This document shows positions 23,693-33,890 of a stretch of DNA of 64,000 nucleotides, piece by piece. The position numbers were made by a program, and so were the translations under genes. Positions within the stretch are counted from its first letter, which is position 1. The number at the start of each line of letters is the position of its first letter. A model generated the notes under the pieces. It saw nothing but the letters and a program-made list of their open reading frames with translations, did no database searches and was not told where the DNA came from. This DNA comes from Doris montereyensis (lineage: Eukaryota > Mollusca > Gastropoda > Nudibranchia > Dorididae). The stretch lies in contig JAXRKP010000026.1 of the NCBI GenBank assembly GCA_037039925.1, forward strand, positions 545,001 through 609,000, given 5' to 3'.

Positions 23693-24246
23693 GCAGGTGT
23701 GGGTCAAGGCAATTTAAATATGACAATTTCTGATTTCTGTAACCTTTGACCTCATCATCACAGGTTTGGATTACGGGATTGTAGATATGGCAATTTCTGA
23801 TTTCTGTAACCTTTGACCTCATCATCACAGGTTTGGATTACGGGATTGTAGATATGGCAATTTCTGATTTCTGTAACCTTTGACCTCATCATCACAGGTT
23901 TGGGTTACGGCATTGTAGATATGGCAATTTCTGATTTCTGTAACCTTTGACCTCATCATCACAGGTTTGGGTTACGGCATTGTAGATATGGCAATTTCTG
24001 ATTTCTGTAACCTTTGACCTCATCATGACAGGTTTGGGTTATGGCATTGTAGATATGGCAATTTCTGATTTCTGTAACCTTTGACCTCATCATCACAGGT
24101 TTGGGTTATGGCATTGTAGATATGGCAATTTCTGATTTCTGTAACCTTTGACCTCATCATCACAGGTTTGGGTTACGGCATTGTAGATATGGCAATTTCT
24201 GATTTCTATAACCTTTGACCTCATCATCACAGGTTTGGGTTACGGC
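23693..24246 (+). repeat. 67-bp array: repeated splice acceptor plus start of exon 3
   Basis: Acceptor copies 'atcatcacag|gtttgg' at exon-side positions 23,764, 23,831, 23,898, 23,965, 24,032, 24,099 and 24,166, then the real one at 24,233: an exact 67-bp ladder. A decayed copy lies near 23,697. Every upstream copy follows the acceptor with about 16 bases of exon 3 (gtttgggttacggcat) and then leaves the exon sequence. It reaches an in-frame TGA after 17 residues. Confidence 0.96.
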
Positions 24247-24719
24247 ATGGTGGTGGTGTCTGGCATGGCCTGCATCTACTATAACGCCGTGCTGTCATGG
24301 ATCATCTACTACCTGGTCAACTGCTTCCAGGCAGATCTCCCTTGGGCCAGCTGCGGCCATTGGTGGAACACCGATAATTGTACCGACATCTCTGGAATCA
24401 GCACAAAGTCAAAGTGGGCGCTTTACTCGTGGTCGTTGTCATCTTTAAACGTTTCTCTGGGCTCTCTAGCAGACCCTGCAGATCCGCTCCACTCGTGGAA
24501 TGACTCGTTGACGCCACCGTTGCCATCCAACAACGTGTCAGCCACATGGATCAGTCTGCTTGACCTGGAAGATTTGGGACTCGACTTTTCAGCCATCAGA
24601 AACATGTCGACTCTAGCCAACACATCTCACCTTTTTGTGTGTCAAAATTTGTCATCACTTTGCTATGCCCAAAGGAGGAGTAAAGATGAATTTACCTCAT
24701 CTGCAGAGGAATTTTGGCA
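24233..24719 (+). CDS. SLC6 transporter exon 3 (TM3 and large extracellular loop 2)
   Basis: Reads 'GLGYGMVVVSGMACIYYNAV' and 'LSWIIYYLVNCFQ' (TM3, with the conserved YYN and W..YYL), then 'CGHWWNTDNCTD'. The two cysteines are placed like the EL2 disulfide pair of SLC6 transporters. The long loop carries seven N-glycosylation sequons (NCT, NVS, NDS, NVS, NMS, NTS, NLS). The exon ends EEFW plus two bases, the usual SAxEFW point before TM4. The donor is 'ca|gtaagt' at 24,720. At 487 bp it is the largest coding exon here and is fully open. Phase 2 at both ends fits exons 2 and 4. Confidence 0.93.
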
Positions 24720-24778
24720 GTAAGTTTTTAGGAGACAACCAATTTAAAACAAAAAAGTTTGTATTCTTTTATTTTGAT

Positions 24779-25072
24779 AGTGGTCAGTCTTTAATGGGTA
24801 GTGGTCAGTTTTTAATGATTAGTGGTCAATCTTTAATGGGTAGTGGTCAATCTCTAATGGGTAGTGGTCAGTCTTTAATGTGTAGGGGTCAATCTTTAAT
24901 GGGTAGTGGTCAGTTTTTAATAGGTAGTGGTCAGCCTTTAATGGGTAGTGGTCAATCTTTAATGGGTAGTGGTCAATCTTTAATAGGTAGTGGTCAGTCT
25001 TTAATGGGTAATGGTCAGTCTTTAATGGGTAGTGGTCAGTCTTTAATGGGTAGTGGTCAGTCTTTGACCTGC
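24779..25072. repeat. 21-bp minisatellite (intron 3)
   Basis: About 14 copies of agtggtcagtctttaatggg + t. The 21-bp period gives an open frame (SGQSLMG repeats) that is not part of the gene. Confidence 0.93.
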
Positions 25073-26512
25073 TTGACAGACTAAATGTAAGTCTGTTGAT
25101 ATCATAAGGAACTGACTCTTTGATTTGCTTGACAGACTAAACATAAGTCTGTTGATATCCTATGGAACTGACTCTTTGATTTGCTTGGCAGACTTAATGT
25201 AAGTCTGTTGATGTCATAAGGCACTGATTCTTTGATTTGTTTGACAGACTAAACATAAGTCTGTTGATGTCATAAGGAACTGATTCTTTGATTTGTTTGA
25301 CAGACTAAACATAAGTCTGTTGATGTCATAAGGAACTGATTCTTTGATTTGTTTGGCAGACTTAATGTAAGTCTGTTGATGTCATAAGGAACTGATTCTT
25401 TGATTTGTTTGGCAGACTTAATGTAAGTCTGTTGATGTCATAAGGAACTGATTCTTTGATTTGTTTGACAGACTAAACATAAGTCTGTTGATGTCATAAG
25501 GAACTGATTCTTTGATTTGTTTGACAGACTAAACATATGTTTGTTAATGACAGACTAAACATAAGACTGTTAATGTCATAAGGGACTGAATATTTGATTT
25601 CCTTGACAGACTCAATGTAAGTGTTGATGTTATAAGGAACTGATTCTTTGATTTGCTTGGCAAAATAAATGTAACTCTGTTGATGTTATAAGGAACTGAT
25701 TTTTTTATTTGCTTGGCAGAATAAACATATGTTTGTTGATGTTATAAATAACTGATTCTTTGATTTGCTGGCAGACTAAATGTAAGTCTGTTGATGTTAT
25801 AAATAACTGATTCTTTGACTTGCTGGCAGACTAAATGTAAGTCTGTTGATGTTATAAATAACTGATTCTTTTATTTACTTGACAGACTAAACATATGTTT
25901 TGTTGATGTCATAGGGAACTGATTCTTTGGTTTACTTCACAGACTAAACATATGTTTGTTGATGTCATAGGGAAGTGATTCTTTGGTTTACTTCACAGAC
26001 TAAACATATGTTTGTTGATGTCATAGGGAACTGATTCTTTGGTTTACTTCACAGACTAAACATATGTTTGTTGATGTCATAGAGAACTGATTCTTTTATT
26101 TACTTGACAGCCTCAACATAATTTGTTGATGTCATAGGGAACTGATTCTTTTATTTACTTGACAGCCTCAACATAATTTGTTGATGTCATAGGGAACTGA
26201 TTCTTTGATTTGCTTGGCAGACTAAACATATGTTTGTTGATGTCATAAGGAACGGATTCTTTGGTTTACTTCACAGACTAAACATATGTTTGTTGATGTC
26301 ATAAGGAACGGATTCTTTGGTTTACTTCACAGACTAAACATATGTTTGTTGATGTCATAAGGAACTGATTCATTGATTTACTTGGCAGACGAAACATATG
26401 TTTGTTGATGTCATAAGGAACTGATTCTTTGAATTGCTGGGCAGACTAAACATAAGACTGTTAATGTCATAAGGGACTGATTCTTTGATTTACTTTGCAG
26501 ACTCAATGTTTT
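25073..26512 (+). repeat. 56-bp array: repeated splice acceptor plus start of exon 4
   Basis: About 25 copies. Each has a pyrimidine-rich tract, 'gacag' and then 'actaaa(c/t)at' or 'acttaatg', echoing the real acceptor 'ttgcag|actcaatg' at 26,500. Many copies continue directly into GTAAGT ('cttaatgtaagtctgttgat'), so a donor consensus sits 7-8 bases after the acceptor. The rest of the unit is 'gatgtcataaggaactgatt'. Confidence 0.92.
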
Positions 26513-26633
26513 GAGGAAATCCGAAGGCCTGGAAGACTTGGGAAACTTGCAACTCCACAATAGCATGTGCCTGTTGGCTGCCTGGGTGTTGGTGTGTCTG
26601 TGTCTCATCAGAGGCGTGAAGAGCTTGGGAAAG
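26501..26633 (+). CDS. SLC6 transporter exon 4 (TM4)
   Basis: Completes a Gln codon from exon 3, then reads 'LNVLRKSEGLEDLGNLQLHN' and 'SMCLLAAWVLVCLCLIRGVK', ending SLGK. This is the SLC6 TM4 segment with the usual 'L.L.AW....C...GVKS.GK'. The donor is 'gggaaag|gtgagt' at 26,634, phase 0. The final 14 or so bases (gaagagcttgggaaag) and the donor are the seed of the 48-bp array that follows. Confidence 0.92.
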
Positions 26634-28010
26634 GTGAGTCTGTGTTTGGTTAAAGCTGTGTCTGTGTGTGCTCAATGGAGTGAAGAGTTTGGGAAAGGTG
26701 AGTCTGTGTCTGGTCAATGGCGTGATGAGTTGGGGAAAGGTGAGTCTGTGTCTGGTCAATGGCATGAAGAGCTGGGGAAATGTGAATCTGTGTCTGTGTC
26801 TGGTCAAAGCTGAGTCTGTGCCTGCTCAAATGGGGGAAAAGCTTGGGAAAGGTGAATCTGTGTTTGTGTGTGGTCAAAGAGGAAAAGAGTTTGGGAAAGG
26901 TGAATCTGTGTTTGTGTGTGGTCAAACAGGAGAAGAGCAGGAAAGGTGAATCTGTGTTTGTGTGTGGTCAAAGAGAAGAGCTTGGGAAAGGTGAATCTGT
27001 GTTTGTGTGTGGTCAAAGAGGAGAAGAGCTTGGGAAAGGTGAGTCTGTGTTTGTGTGTGGTCAAAGAGGAGAAGAGCTTGGGAAAGGTGAATCTGTGTTT
27101 TGTGTGGTCAAAAGAGAAGAAGAGCTTGGGAAAGATGAATCTGTGTTTGTGTGTGGTCAAAGACGAAAAGAGCTTGGGAAAGGTGACTTTGTGTTTGTGT
27201 GTGGTCAAAGAGGAAAAGAGCTTGGGAAAGGTGAATCTGTGTTTGTGTGTGGTCAAAAGAGGAGAAGAGCTTGGGAAAGGTGAATCTGTGTTTGTGTGTG
27301 GTCAAAGAGCAGAAGAGCTTGGGAAAGGTGAGTCTGTGTTTGTGTGTGGTCAAAGAGGAAAAGAGCTTGGGAAAGGTGAATCTGTGTTTGTGTGTGGTCA
27401 AAGAAGAGAAGAGCTTGGGAAAGGTGAATCTGTGTTTGTGTGTGGTCAAAGAGGAAAAGAGCTTTGGAAAGGTGAATCTGTGTTTGTGTGTGGTCAAAGA
27501 AGAGAACAGCTTGGGAAAAGTGAATCTGTGTTTGTGTGTGGTCAAAGAGGAAAAGAGCTTGGGAAAGGTGAATCTGTGTTTGTGTGTGGTCAAAGAAGAG
27601 AAGAGCTTGGGAAAGGTGAATCTGTGTTTGTGTGTGGTCAAAGAGAAAAAGAGCTTGGGAAAGGTGAGTCTGTGTTTGTGTGTGGTCAAAGAGAAGAAGA
27701 GCTTGGGAAAGGTGAGTCTGTGTTTGTGTGGTCAAAGAGAAGAAGAGCTTGGGAAAGGTGAATCTGTGTTTTGTGTGGTCAAACAGGAGAAGAGCTTGGG
27801 GAAAGGTGAATCTGTGTTTCTGTGTGGTCAAAGGGGTGGATAGCGTTGGAAAGGCGAGTCTGTGTCTATGTCTGGCCAAAGGGGTAAAGAACTTGGTAAA
27901 GGCGAGTCTGTATATGTGTCTGGTCAAAGGGGTGAAAAGCTGGGGATAGTTGAGTCTGTGTCTGTATCTGGTCAAAGGGGTGAAGAGTTTGAAAGGTGAG
28001 TCTGCGTCTG
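26616..28010 (+). repeat. 48-bp array: repeated exon 4 end plus splice donor
   Basis: About 28 copies of 'gagcttgggaaag' + 'gtgaatctgtgtttgtgtgt' + 'ggtcaaagaggaaaa'. Every unit keeps AAAG|GTGA, and several match the real donor exactly (GTGAGT). The first few units are irregular (64 bp, then shorter); the bulk are 48 bp and leave several frames open on both strands, giving long artefactual open frames. Confidence 0.95.
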
Positions 28011-28705
28011 GTCTAGGGGTGAAGACTATATTGTCAGTGTGTCTATGACAATGTGATAATGTCTAAGTCTATATCTGTGTCTCTATATCTGTGTGTATCT
28101 ATGTCTGTGTCTCTATATCTATGTATATCTATGTCTGTATCTGTCTATATCTATGTGTCTATACCTGTGTGTGTCTATGTCTGTACGTGACTGTTTGGTC
28201 TATGCCTATGTGTCTATGTCTGTGTACTCTGTGTCAGTGTGTCTATGTCTCTTTCTAGAATTATCAGAATTTCAGCTCATTGTTTTGCTGCAGTCAAATT
28301 GTTTCAGTTCATTGTTTTACTGCAGTCAAAATGTATTGAGACCCCTTTATTACATGCACAGCAAATGAATGCACCTAATGACCGCATGTTATGTTTAGTG
28401 ATCGTTCACTGCTTCACTAGCGTTTTAAAATGATTGGAGCAGCCATTTTGATTTTCTTTTGTTTCCGAAAGATTTAGGGGATGTAAATTGAATCACAGCA
28501 GGTCCTTAACTCTGTAAGATAAGAGGAACTATAGAAATATTTCCGTTGTCTACCACAAGATTAGAATGGCTGTGTAGATGCCAAAGGGCTGCATTGAAAC
28601 ATTCAATGAGAAGTAACAGCTAAGTTATGCCGTTTTTGATCAATTGTGTCACTGTCAGTCTCTATACTTTTTGATGTCAGGGATACCATTGTTAGTAAGT
28701 TTTCT
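28011..28705. other. Intron 4: degenerate TCTATGTCTGTG repeat and single-copy sequence
   Basis: 28,030-28,250 is a loose 'tctatgtctgtg / tctatatct' repeat. The rest is single-copy sequence with two copies of 'ttcattgttttgctgcagtc'-like text. No exon seen. Confidence 0.6.
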
Positions 28706-29020
28706 TATTTGATTTGATTTGATTTACCTACATCCGTAACTAAGGTGATCTCGGGGTTTTTGGTAGGATTTTTAATTTTGCCCGGACTGCCCTGTTAACA
28801 GCCAAGGGATTTAACATGCACAGAGTGTCTTGATCTGCACACGGGACCTCCTTTTTATCGTCCGTCTCTGATGGGACTAGATGTCGATCCACCTACCTAG
28901 ACCCAAGGGGATGGGTTGGGCTCGAAAATACTCGAGAAGATTTTTCGACTGTTGGCGGGGCTCAAACCCACTACCTTTTGATTAAGAGACCAACACCTTG
29001 CCTCAGGACTACCAAGTCCC
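28706..29020 (-). mobile_element. tRNA-derived SINE, second family, minus strand
   Basis: Opposite-strand relative of the element at 2,353-2,690. It starts (plus-strand view) with the tail 'tttgatttgatttgattta', has the body 'taaggtgatctcggggtttt', and ends with the head and B-box complement 'ggggctcaaaccc' and 'gactaccaagtccc'. Confidence 0.85.
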
Positions 29021-29607
29021 CTGTTAGTTAGTAACTGCAGGTTGGCATCTGACAGGTGCTACTGGTAGGTGTTACTTCTTTCCTCTCATCCTTTCACCCT
29101 TCCACACGTCTTTCATCTCTCTGCTTCCTCTGACACTGACATTGTCTCACATCATGGCTGCATTGAAGTTAATGTCATTTTGTCAAAGATGGTTGGCTCA
29201 GGACAGTTGGACAATTGAAGAGGTCAGAGATGAACAATGAAACAGAGAGATAATCCCAGGAAATAAATGGAAACCATGCTTCCTGAAAAGTGTGAAAATG
29301 ATAATGTGATGAAAATACATCACGTTTACTGCCGTTTGAAACTTGGAATTCCCAAAGTTAACAGTGCCAAAGTCCATGGATTTTGGCATTTTTCTCTAAA
29401 TGACGTAAGTGTTACTTAGGCACACTATTGAAATGACCCCTTCAATTAGTAAATTCCCCATGTCCATTTCTTTTGATTTCCTTTGGGTCAAACGCTAAAG
29501 AATAAAGTTTAAGCCTATCTAATGGGATAAACACATGTTGTCTATATAGTTTTGAAGAATATTAGATTCATCCCGTATCTTCCTTTTGGAATTTTCTTCC
29601 CCTGTAG
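29021..29607. other. Rest of intron 4, with short dispersed repeat copy 4
   Basis: 29,040-29,130 matches the short dispersed family of 1.4-3.8 kb ('gctactggtaggtgttactt...tctttcatctctctg'). The remainder is single copy and ends in acceptor 'cccctgtag' (29,607). Confidence 0.6.
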
Positions 29608-29743
29608 GTTGTGTATGTTACGGCTTTGCTTCCATACGTGCTGTTGACCATTTTCCTCGTCACGGGGTTGTATGTTACCCGGAGCCTTGGATGGTATCTT
29701 GTTTTACATCACTCCAGATTTTTCTCGCCTGGCAAACTTTACA
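29608..29743 (+). CDS. SLC6 transporter exon 5 (TM5 and start of EL3), with a one-base frame break
   Basis: Begins phase 0 with 'VVYVTALLPYVLLTIFLVTG' (TM5). From about 29,672 the family sequence continues in a different frame: 'MLPGALDGILFYITPDFSRL' then ANFT, the SLC6 signature before TM6. The two halves are adjacent, so there is one extra base between about 29,662 and 29,674 ('cacggggttgtatg'). The donor is 'aca|gtgagt' at 29,744, phase 0 in the second frame, which fits exon 6. A real frameshift would kill the protein before TM6. A homopolymer-type consensus error is equally likely, since everything else about the exon looks conserved. Confidence 0.88.
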
Positions 29744-29794
29744 GTGAGTATGCAACTCTTTGACTGTAGAACCAGTGTGATAAGAACATATTTT

Positions 29795-30840
29795 TTGCTT
29801 TTGAGTTTAGGTTTTTGCTTTCAGTATGTACATGAGTAACTGTTACAATACAGTCATCCTATATCATAGAAATAGTTGTAGCGTCCTTGGTTGCCATAGA
29901 AACGGCCGCCATCTTGAATTTTGACTCAGTTTTTTTAAATCTATCTCCTCCTTAGTTATGAATAAAATCACTCAAAACCTGTGCAGATCGTCTTTTCCAT
30001 TCAACATCTAAAGAGTGACGTCAGGTTTTTCGATATTTTGGATAGGTTTTTTTTATGCACTTTTAAAAATACTATATATCGTGAATGTACAAAAACGGCG
30101 TTTTTATTACAGAAAATGATAATTTCTCAAAAAGTTTACAATATATTTTTAAAAAAACGACGTCATTCTATTAACATTGACAATAGGAACCTGTGTGCCA
30201 AATATACTACAAATCGTTCATAAATGGCGGAGGAGATAGAATTTTAGTGTGGAAAAACTACATTTCGAGAAAAATGCAAGTAAAAAAATCAATAGAAAAA
30301 TAACACAAAACAAACGCTTCAGACGGGTTTCCCTTCTTTCAACAGTCTCTGGCATTGTTACTTTTGTAAATAGGATTATAAATCTAGGTTTAGATGTGCA
30401 CTGTTGTGAAAACAGACGTCACAATGACCAGTTTTTTTGTTTTTTTCCCCTATATCCTATGCTTGTGCGTGTTTACATACACACTGATGCTAACGCCTCT
30501 TATATCACACAGCGATGGAAGACGCGTAGATCGGTGTCGGCAATATGAGGTCAAGTCGTGTGTTGCCACATTTGGCGATTAACCGACAAAATATACGGGT
30601 TTTACTGCCATTTTCTCAGTCAGTGTTAGAGTGATTTACGTCAAAATATTTTGTAAAAAGAAAATTATCGTCATATGGGCATTTTTCTTCCATGAACTTG
30701 TAGATAAATGATCGTTCTACCCGATTATGCAAAGAACAGAAAATCAACCTTTTGGTCACAAACTCACCATTCCAGGTGTCGCCCCCTCCCCCTTTAAGTA
30801 TTGCAACTTGGTACTCATTTTGATCATCACAATAAACGCT
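29795..30840 (+). repeat. 1.1-kb dispersed repeat, copy A
   Basis: Runs from 'tttgcttttgagtttaggtt' through 'gtccttggttgccatagaaa', 'ggcggaggagataga', 'tctaggtttagatgtg' and 'cgtcatatgg' to 'gtagataaatgatcgttcta'. Same layout as 57,808-58,905 and the split copy at 40.2-54.1 kb. No coding capacity; probably a non-autonomous transposon of unknown type. Confidence 0.88.
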
Positions 30841-31056
30841 ATCAAAAGAAAATTTGTTGAGGAAGTGGTTTGTATATTACCTTAGATCGCTTAGAATATA
30901 TGTGACATATTTTGCGCACCTGTTATCAAAAGTTACCACCCCGACATGAGTAAAAAGGAGCTGGGGTAGTTGAAATAGTGTCTATTAGAAGTGGTTGAGA
31001 GCTTCTAAAGGTTTTACGTAGATAAAGACAAGCAGTGAGGCAAGGGGCATGTCGGA

Positions 31057-31335
31057 AGTGAAGGTAATGACACAAGATAATATGAAAGCCCCATAGGAAC
31101 AAAGACAGAGACAAACACAAAGGAATAGACAGAAAAAAATCCTGGCCACCATGGGGATCGAACCCGCGACCTCTGCGTCGGCACCCATCGCCTCGTCATG
31201 AAAAGAAAGCGTGCTACCAACAAGGCTAACTCTGATCCCCATGGTGGCCAGGTTTTTTTTTCTGTCTATTCCTTGTGTTTGTCTCTTCTTTGTTCCTATG
31301 GGGCTTTCATATTATCTTGTGTCTTTACCTTCACT
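31057..31335. mobile_element. Head-to-head SINE pair forming a palindrome
   Basis: The left arm (31,057-31,159) is the body and B box of the first SINE family on the minus strand. The right arm (31,234-31,335) is the same body on the plus strand, its near-perfect inverse. The 74-bp spacer is the rest of the left SINE's tRNA-like head. The arms match over about 100 bp ('gaccaccatggggatc' side to 'ttcctatggggctttcat' side). Confidence 0.85.
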
Positions 31336-32078
31336 AAAGGTTTTATGATGGTGCAAAATATTACCCTACTCTTTTCTCAAGTTTACCGGGGAAAAAAAGA
31401 TTCAAATAACAGGAAAAAAAAAAAGAGAAAACACGATTTTCCCAAAATGTTGTTTTTTGGTTAATTATTTTCTACCTACTTTCATATTTATCAACATAAT
31501 GATATCCTCATGAAATTTGGTATGAATGATATGCGATAGAAAACGAAAAAATGATCTGATGCTTTTTCCGATATATATTAGTTTTGTGAATTTAGATTTT
31601 TTGTATAATATTTTTGTATGTTTTTGGGCTGTTCGCATACGCTATACAAAAGTTCCATAAAAACAAAATTACAAATCAAAGAAAATCGATCTGATCAATT
31701 TAAATATTGTATACAAAAAGGTGTGTGCAAAGTTTGAAGGAAATTTATCAAAACATGTGGAAGCCAATCGATATTGAACTTGTTGAAACTTTGGGTCAAA
31801 ATCAAGATACCATGGCAACCAAAGGCATCAGGAAAAAACAATGAGATATTTCAACTCAGCACACCATATCTATTACACCTATACATGAGTTAACTTGAAA
31901 GGAGCAAGATTTTCACTCCAGAACTTCTATAATTATAGTATAGACAATAAAAAAAGCAAAATACTGTAAGAACTTCATCTTTGTAGTATAGACACCACAA
32001 GAAAGGAACCAAATAACATCACATCACATTTTCTATACTTTGATTACTTCATGGTGTGCCCGTTACTCATTTGAACAG
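31336..32078. other. Rest of intron 5
   Basis: AT-rich sequence with no array, gene or recognisable element. Ends in acceptor 'tttgaacag' (32,078). Confidence 0.55.
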
Positions 32079-32182
32079 GTGTGGATAGAGGCCTGTGTAC
32101 AGGTGTTTTATTCCCTGGGGCCTGCCTGGGGTGGACTCATCACCATGGCTAGCTTCAACAAGTTCAACAACAATTGCTTCAA
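32079..32182 (+). CDS. SLC6 transporter exon 6 (TM6)
   Basis: Reads '[20 protein letters not shown]' then '[14 protein letters not shown]', phase 0 in, phase 2 out (aa|gtaagt, 32,183). TM6 carries substrate- and Na+-site residues in SLC6. The SLGPAWGGL...SFNKFNNNC form resembles glycine and neutral amino-acid transporters more than monoamine or insect NAT types, which is my main reason for the subfamily suggestion. Confidence 0.92.
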
Positions 32183-32288
32183 GTAAGTCAGGGCTGGCAA
32201 CATTGACACAGTGTTTTATTTTTTATGTCAAGGCAATTGGAAGGAATTGTCTTTGGGACAGATTTTACAGATATACATCTTCTTGGAA

Positions 32289-32345
<57 letters not shown>

Positions 32346-32396
32346 ACCTAACTATCTATCTATCCATCAATCTATTTATCTATCTATCTATCTATA

Positions 32397-32435
<39 letters not shown>

Positions 32436-32470
32436 TCATCTACCTATCTATCTATCTATCTATCTATTTC
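32183..32470. repeat. GA and TATC microsatellites (intron 6)
   Basis: (GA)n at about 32,292-32,341 directly followed by ATCT/TATC repeats to about 32,467. Confidence 0.95.
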
Positions 32471-32885
32471 CGTCTCAATACCTTAATGTATATCTTATGC
32501 ATGTGTACATATTTGTGTTATGTTGCATCCATGCTCTGTTGCATTTTGTCCTGTTTTTTATCTGTGTATGTGTAAAATGGCCTTGGTCAATGGTGGATTT
32601 TAGATTAGATTTTGAGCATTGTCATTTTATTGTGAGTGTGGGAAGAATTGCCCTTTGGGGATGATTAAAAGTGTTTTTGGTTGAATTGAATTCAATTCAA
32701 TATGTTCTGAAGTTTGTAAGAATTGTTTTTTTATGAATGTTTTTATGACCAAAAGGATGCTGGGTTTTTTGCTTACAGTATTAGTAAAATAGTCTAAGAA
32801 CAAACCATTAAAAAAGATGCAAGCAGAAATTTGTTAGCATTAGAGTTGTTTGTTTTTTATTCCTTGAATGTACATCCTTCCCTTA
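32471..32885. other. Middle of intron 6
   Basis: T-rich single-copy sequence with a short palindromic 'ttgaattgaattcaattcaa' near 32,681-32,700. No exon seen. Confidence 0.55.
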
Positions 32886-33600
32886 AATGGACATCAAGGG
32901 ATTTGATATTGTTGAGTAGTAGCATTGACCAATCTGATGTGATTTCTCTGTGAGTCAGTGTGAGGATTTCAAGCTTGAGCAGTAGCATTCTCTGTGAGTC
33001 AGTGTGAGGATTTCAAGCTTGAGCAGTAGCATTGACCAATTTGGTGTGATTTCTCTGTGAGTCAGTGTGAGGATTTCAATTACATTGACCAGTAGCATTG
33101 ATTTCCTTGAGCATAGCATTGACCAATTTGTGATTTCTCTGTGAGTCAGTGTGAGCATTTCAAGCTTGGTAGTAGCATTGACCAATTTGATGTGATTTCC
33201 TCTGTGAGTCAGTGTGAGGATGTCAAGCTTGAGCACTAGCATTGACTAATTTGGTGTGATTTATCTGTGAGTCAGTGTAAGGATTTCAAGCTTGAGCAGT
33301 AGCATTGACCAATTTGATGTGATTTCTCTGTGAGTCACTGTGAGGATTTCAAGCTTGAGTAATAGCAGTGACCAATTTGGTGTGATTTCTCTGTGAGTCA
33401 CTGTGAGGATTTCAGGTTGAGTAGTAGCATTGACCAATTTGATGTGATTTTTCTGTGAGTCAGTTGAGGATTTCAAGCTTGAGTAGTAACATTGACTAAT
33501 CTGATGTGATTTCTCTGTGAGTCAGTTTGAGGATTTCAAGATTGAATTGTAGCATTGACCAATCAGATGTGATTTCTCTGTGAGGATTTCAAGCAAGCTA
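32886..33600. repeat. About 60-bp minisatellite (intron 6)
   Basis: About 12 diverged copies with 'gatttctctgtgagtcagtg', 'tgaggatttcaagcttgagc' and 'agtagcattgaccaattt'. Units vary in length (40-63 bp). No match to an exon edge. Confidence 0.92.
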
Positions 33601-33765
33601 CAGTGGCTGGTGATTTGTGGCTTGGAAAACATTTTTCATACCCATCACAATGTTTGGAACCATAGAAATTGACATAAATGCAACAGCATCATTTACCCAG
33701 CCCAAAATTATTCCTGTCCGTACATGGACCTAATGACCTTGAAATATTTCTTTCTTCCATTGCAG

Positions 33766-33890
33766 GGATGTTCTGATTGCCTCCCTTGCTGATGGCCTGA
33801 CAAGCTTCTATGGTGGTTTTGTTATCTTTGCAGTTGTCGGATTCATGGCTAAAGAGGCAAATGTCAGCGTGACTGAAGTAGCCACACAAG
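33766..33890 (+). CDS. SLC6 transporter exon 7 (TM7)
   Basis: Completes Lys then reads 'DVLIASLADGLTSFYGGFVI' and 'FAVVGFMAKEANVSVTEVAT' plus Q: TM7 with the conserved 'SF.GGFVIF..VGFMA' and the start of EL4. The acceptor is 'ccattgcag' (33,765). The donor 'acacaag|gtgcgt' (33,891) is a weak match. Phase 1 out expects an exon starting GPGLAF-like; the only candidate is the damaged one at 38.29 kb. The exon stretch 'caaatgtcagcgtgactgaa' is echoed in each unit of the 4-kb array downstream. Confidence 0.92.

Noticed and set aside
26804..27975. Long open frames on both strands (up to 281 codons)
   Set aside because: Products of the 48-bp array, whose length is a multiple of three. Neither strand shows a domain.
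30249..30548. Open frames inside the 1.1-kb dispersed repeat (copies A and E)
   Set aside because: Not preserved between copies, so the repeat appears non-coding.
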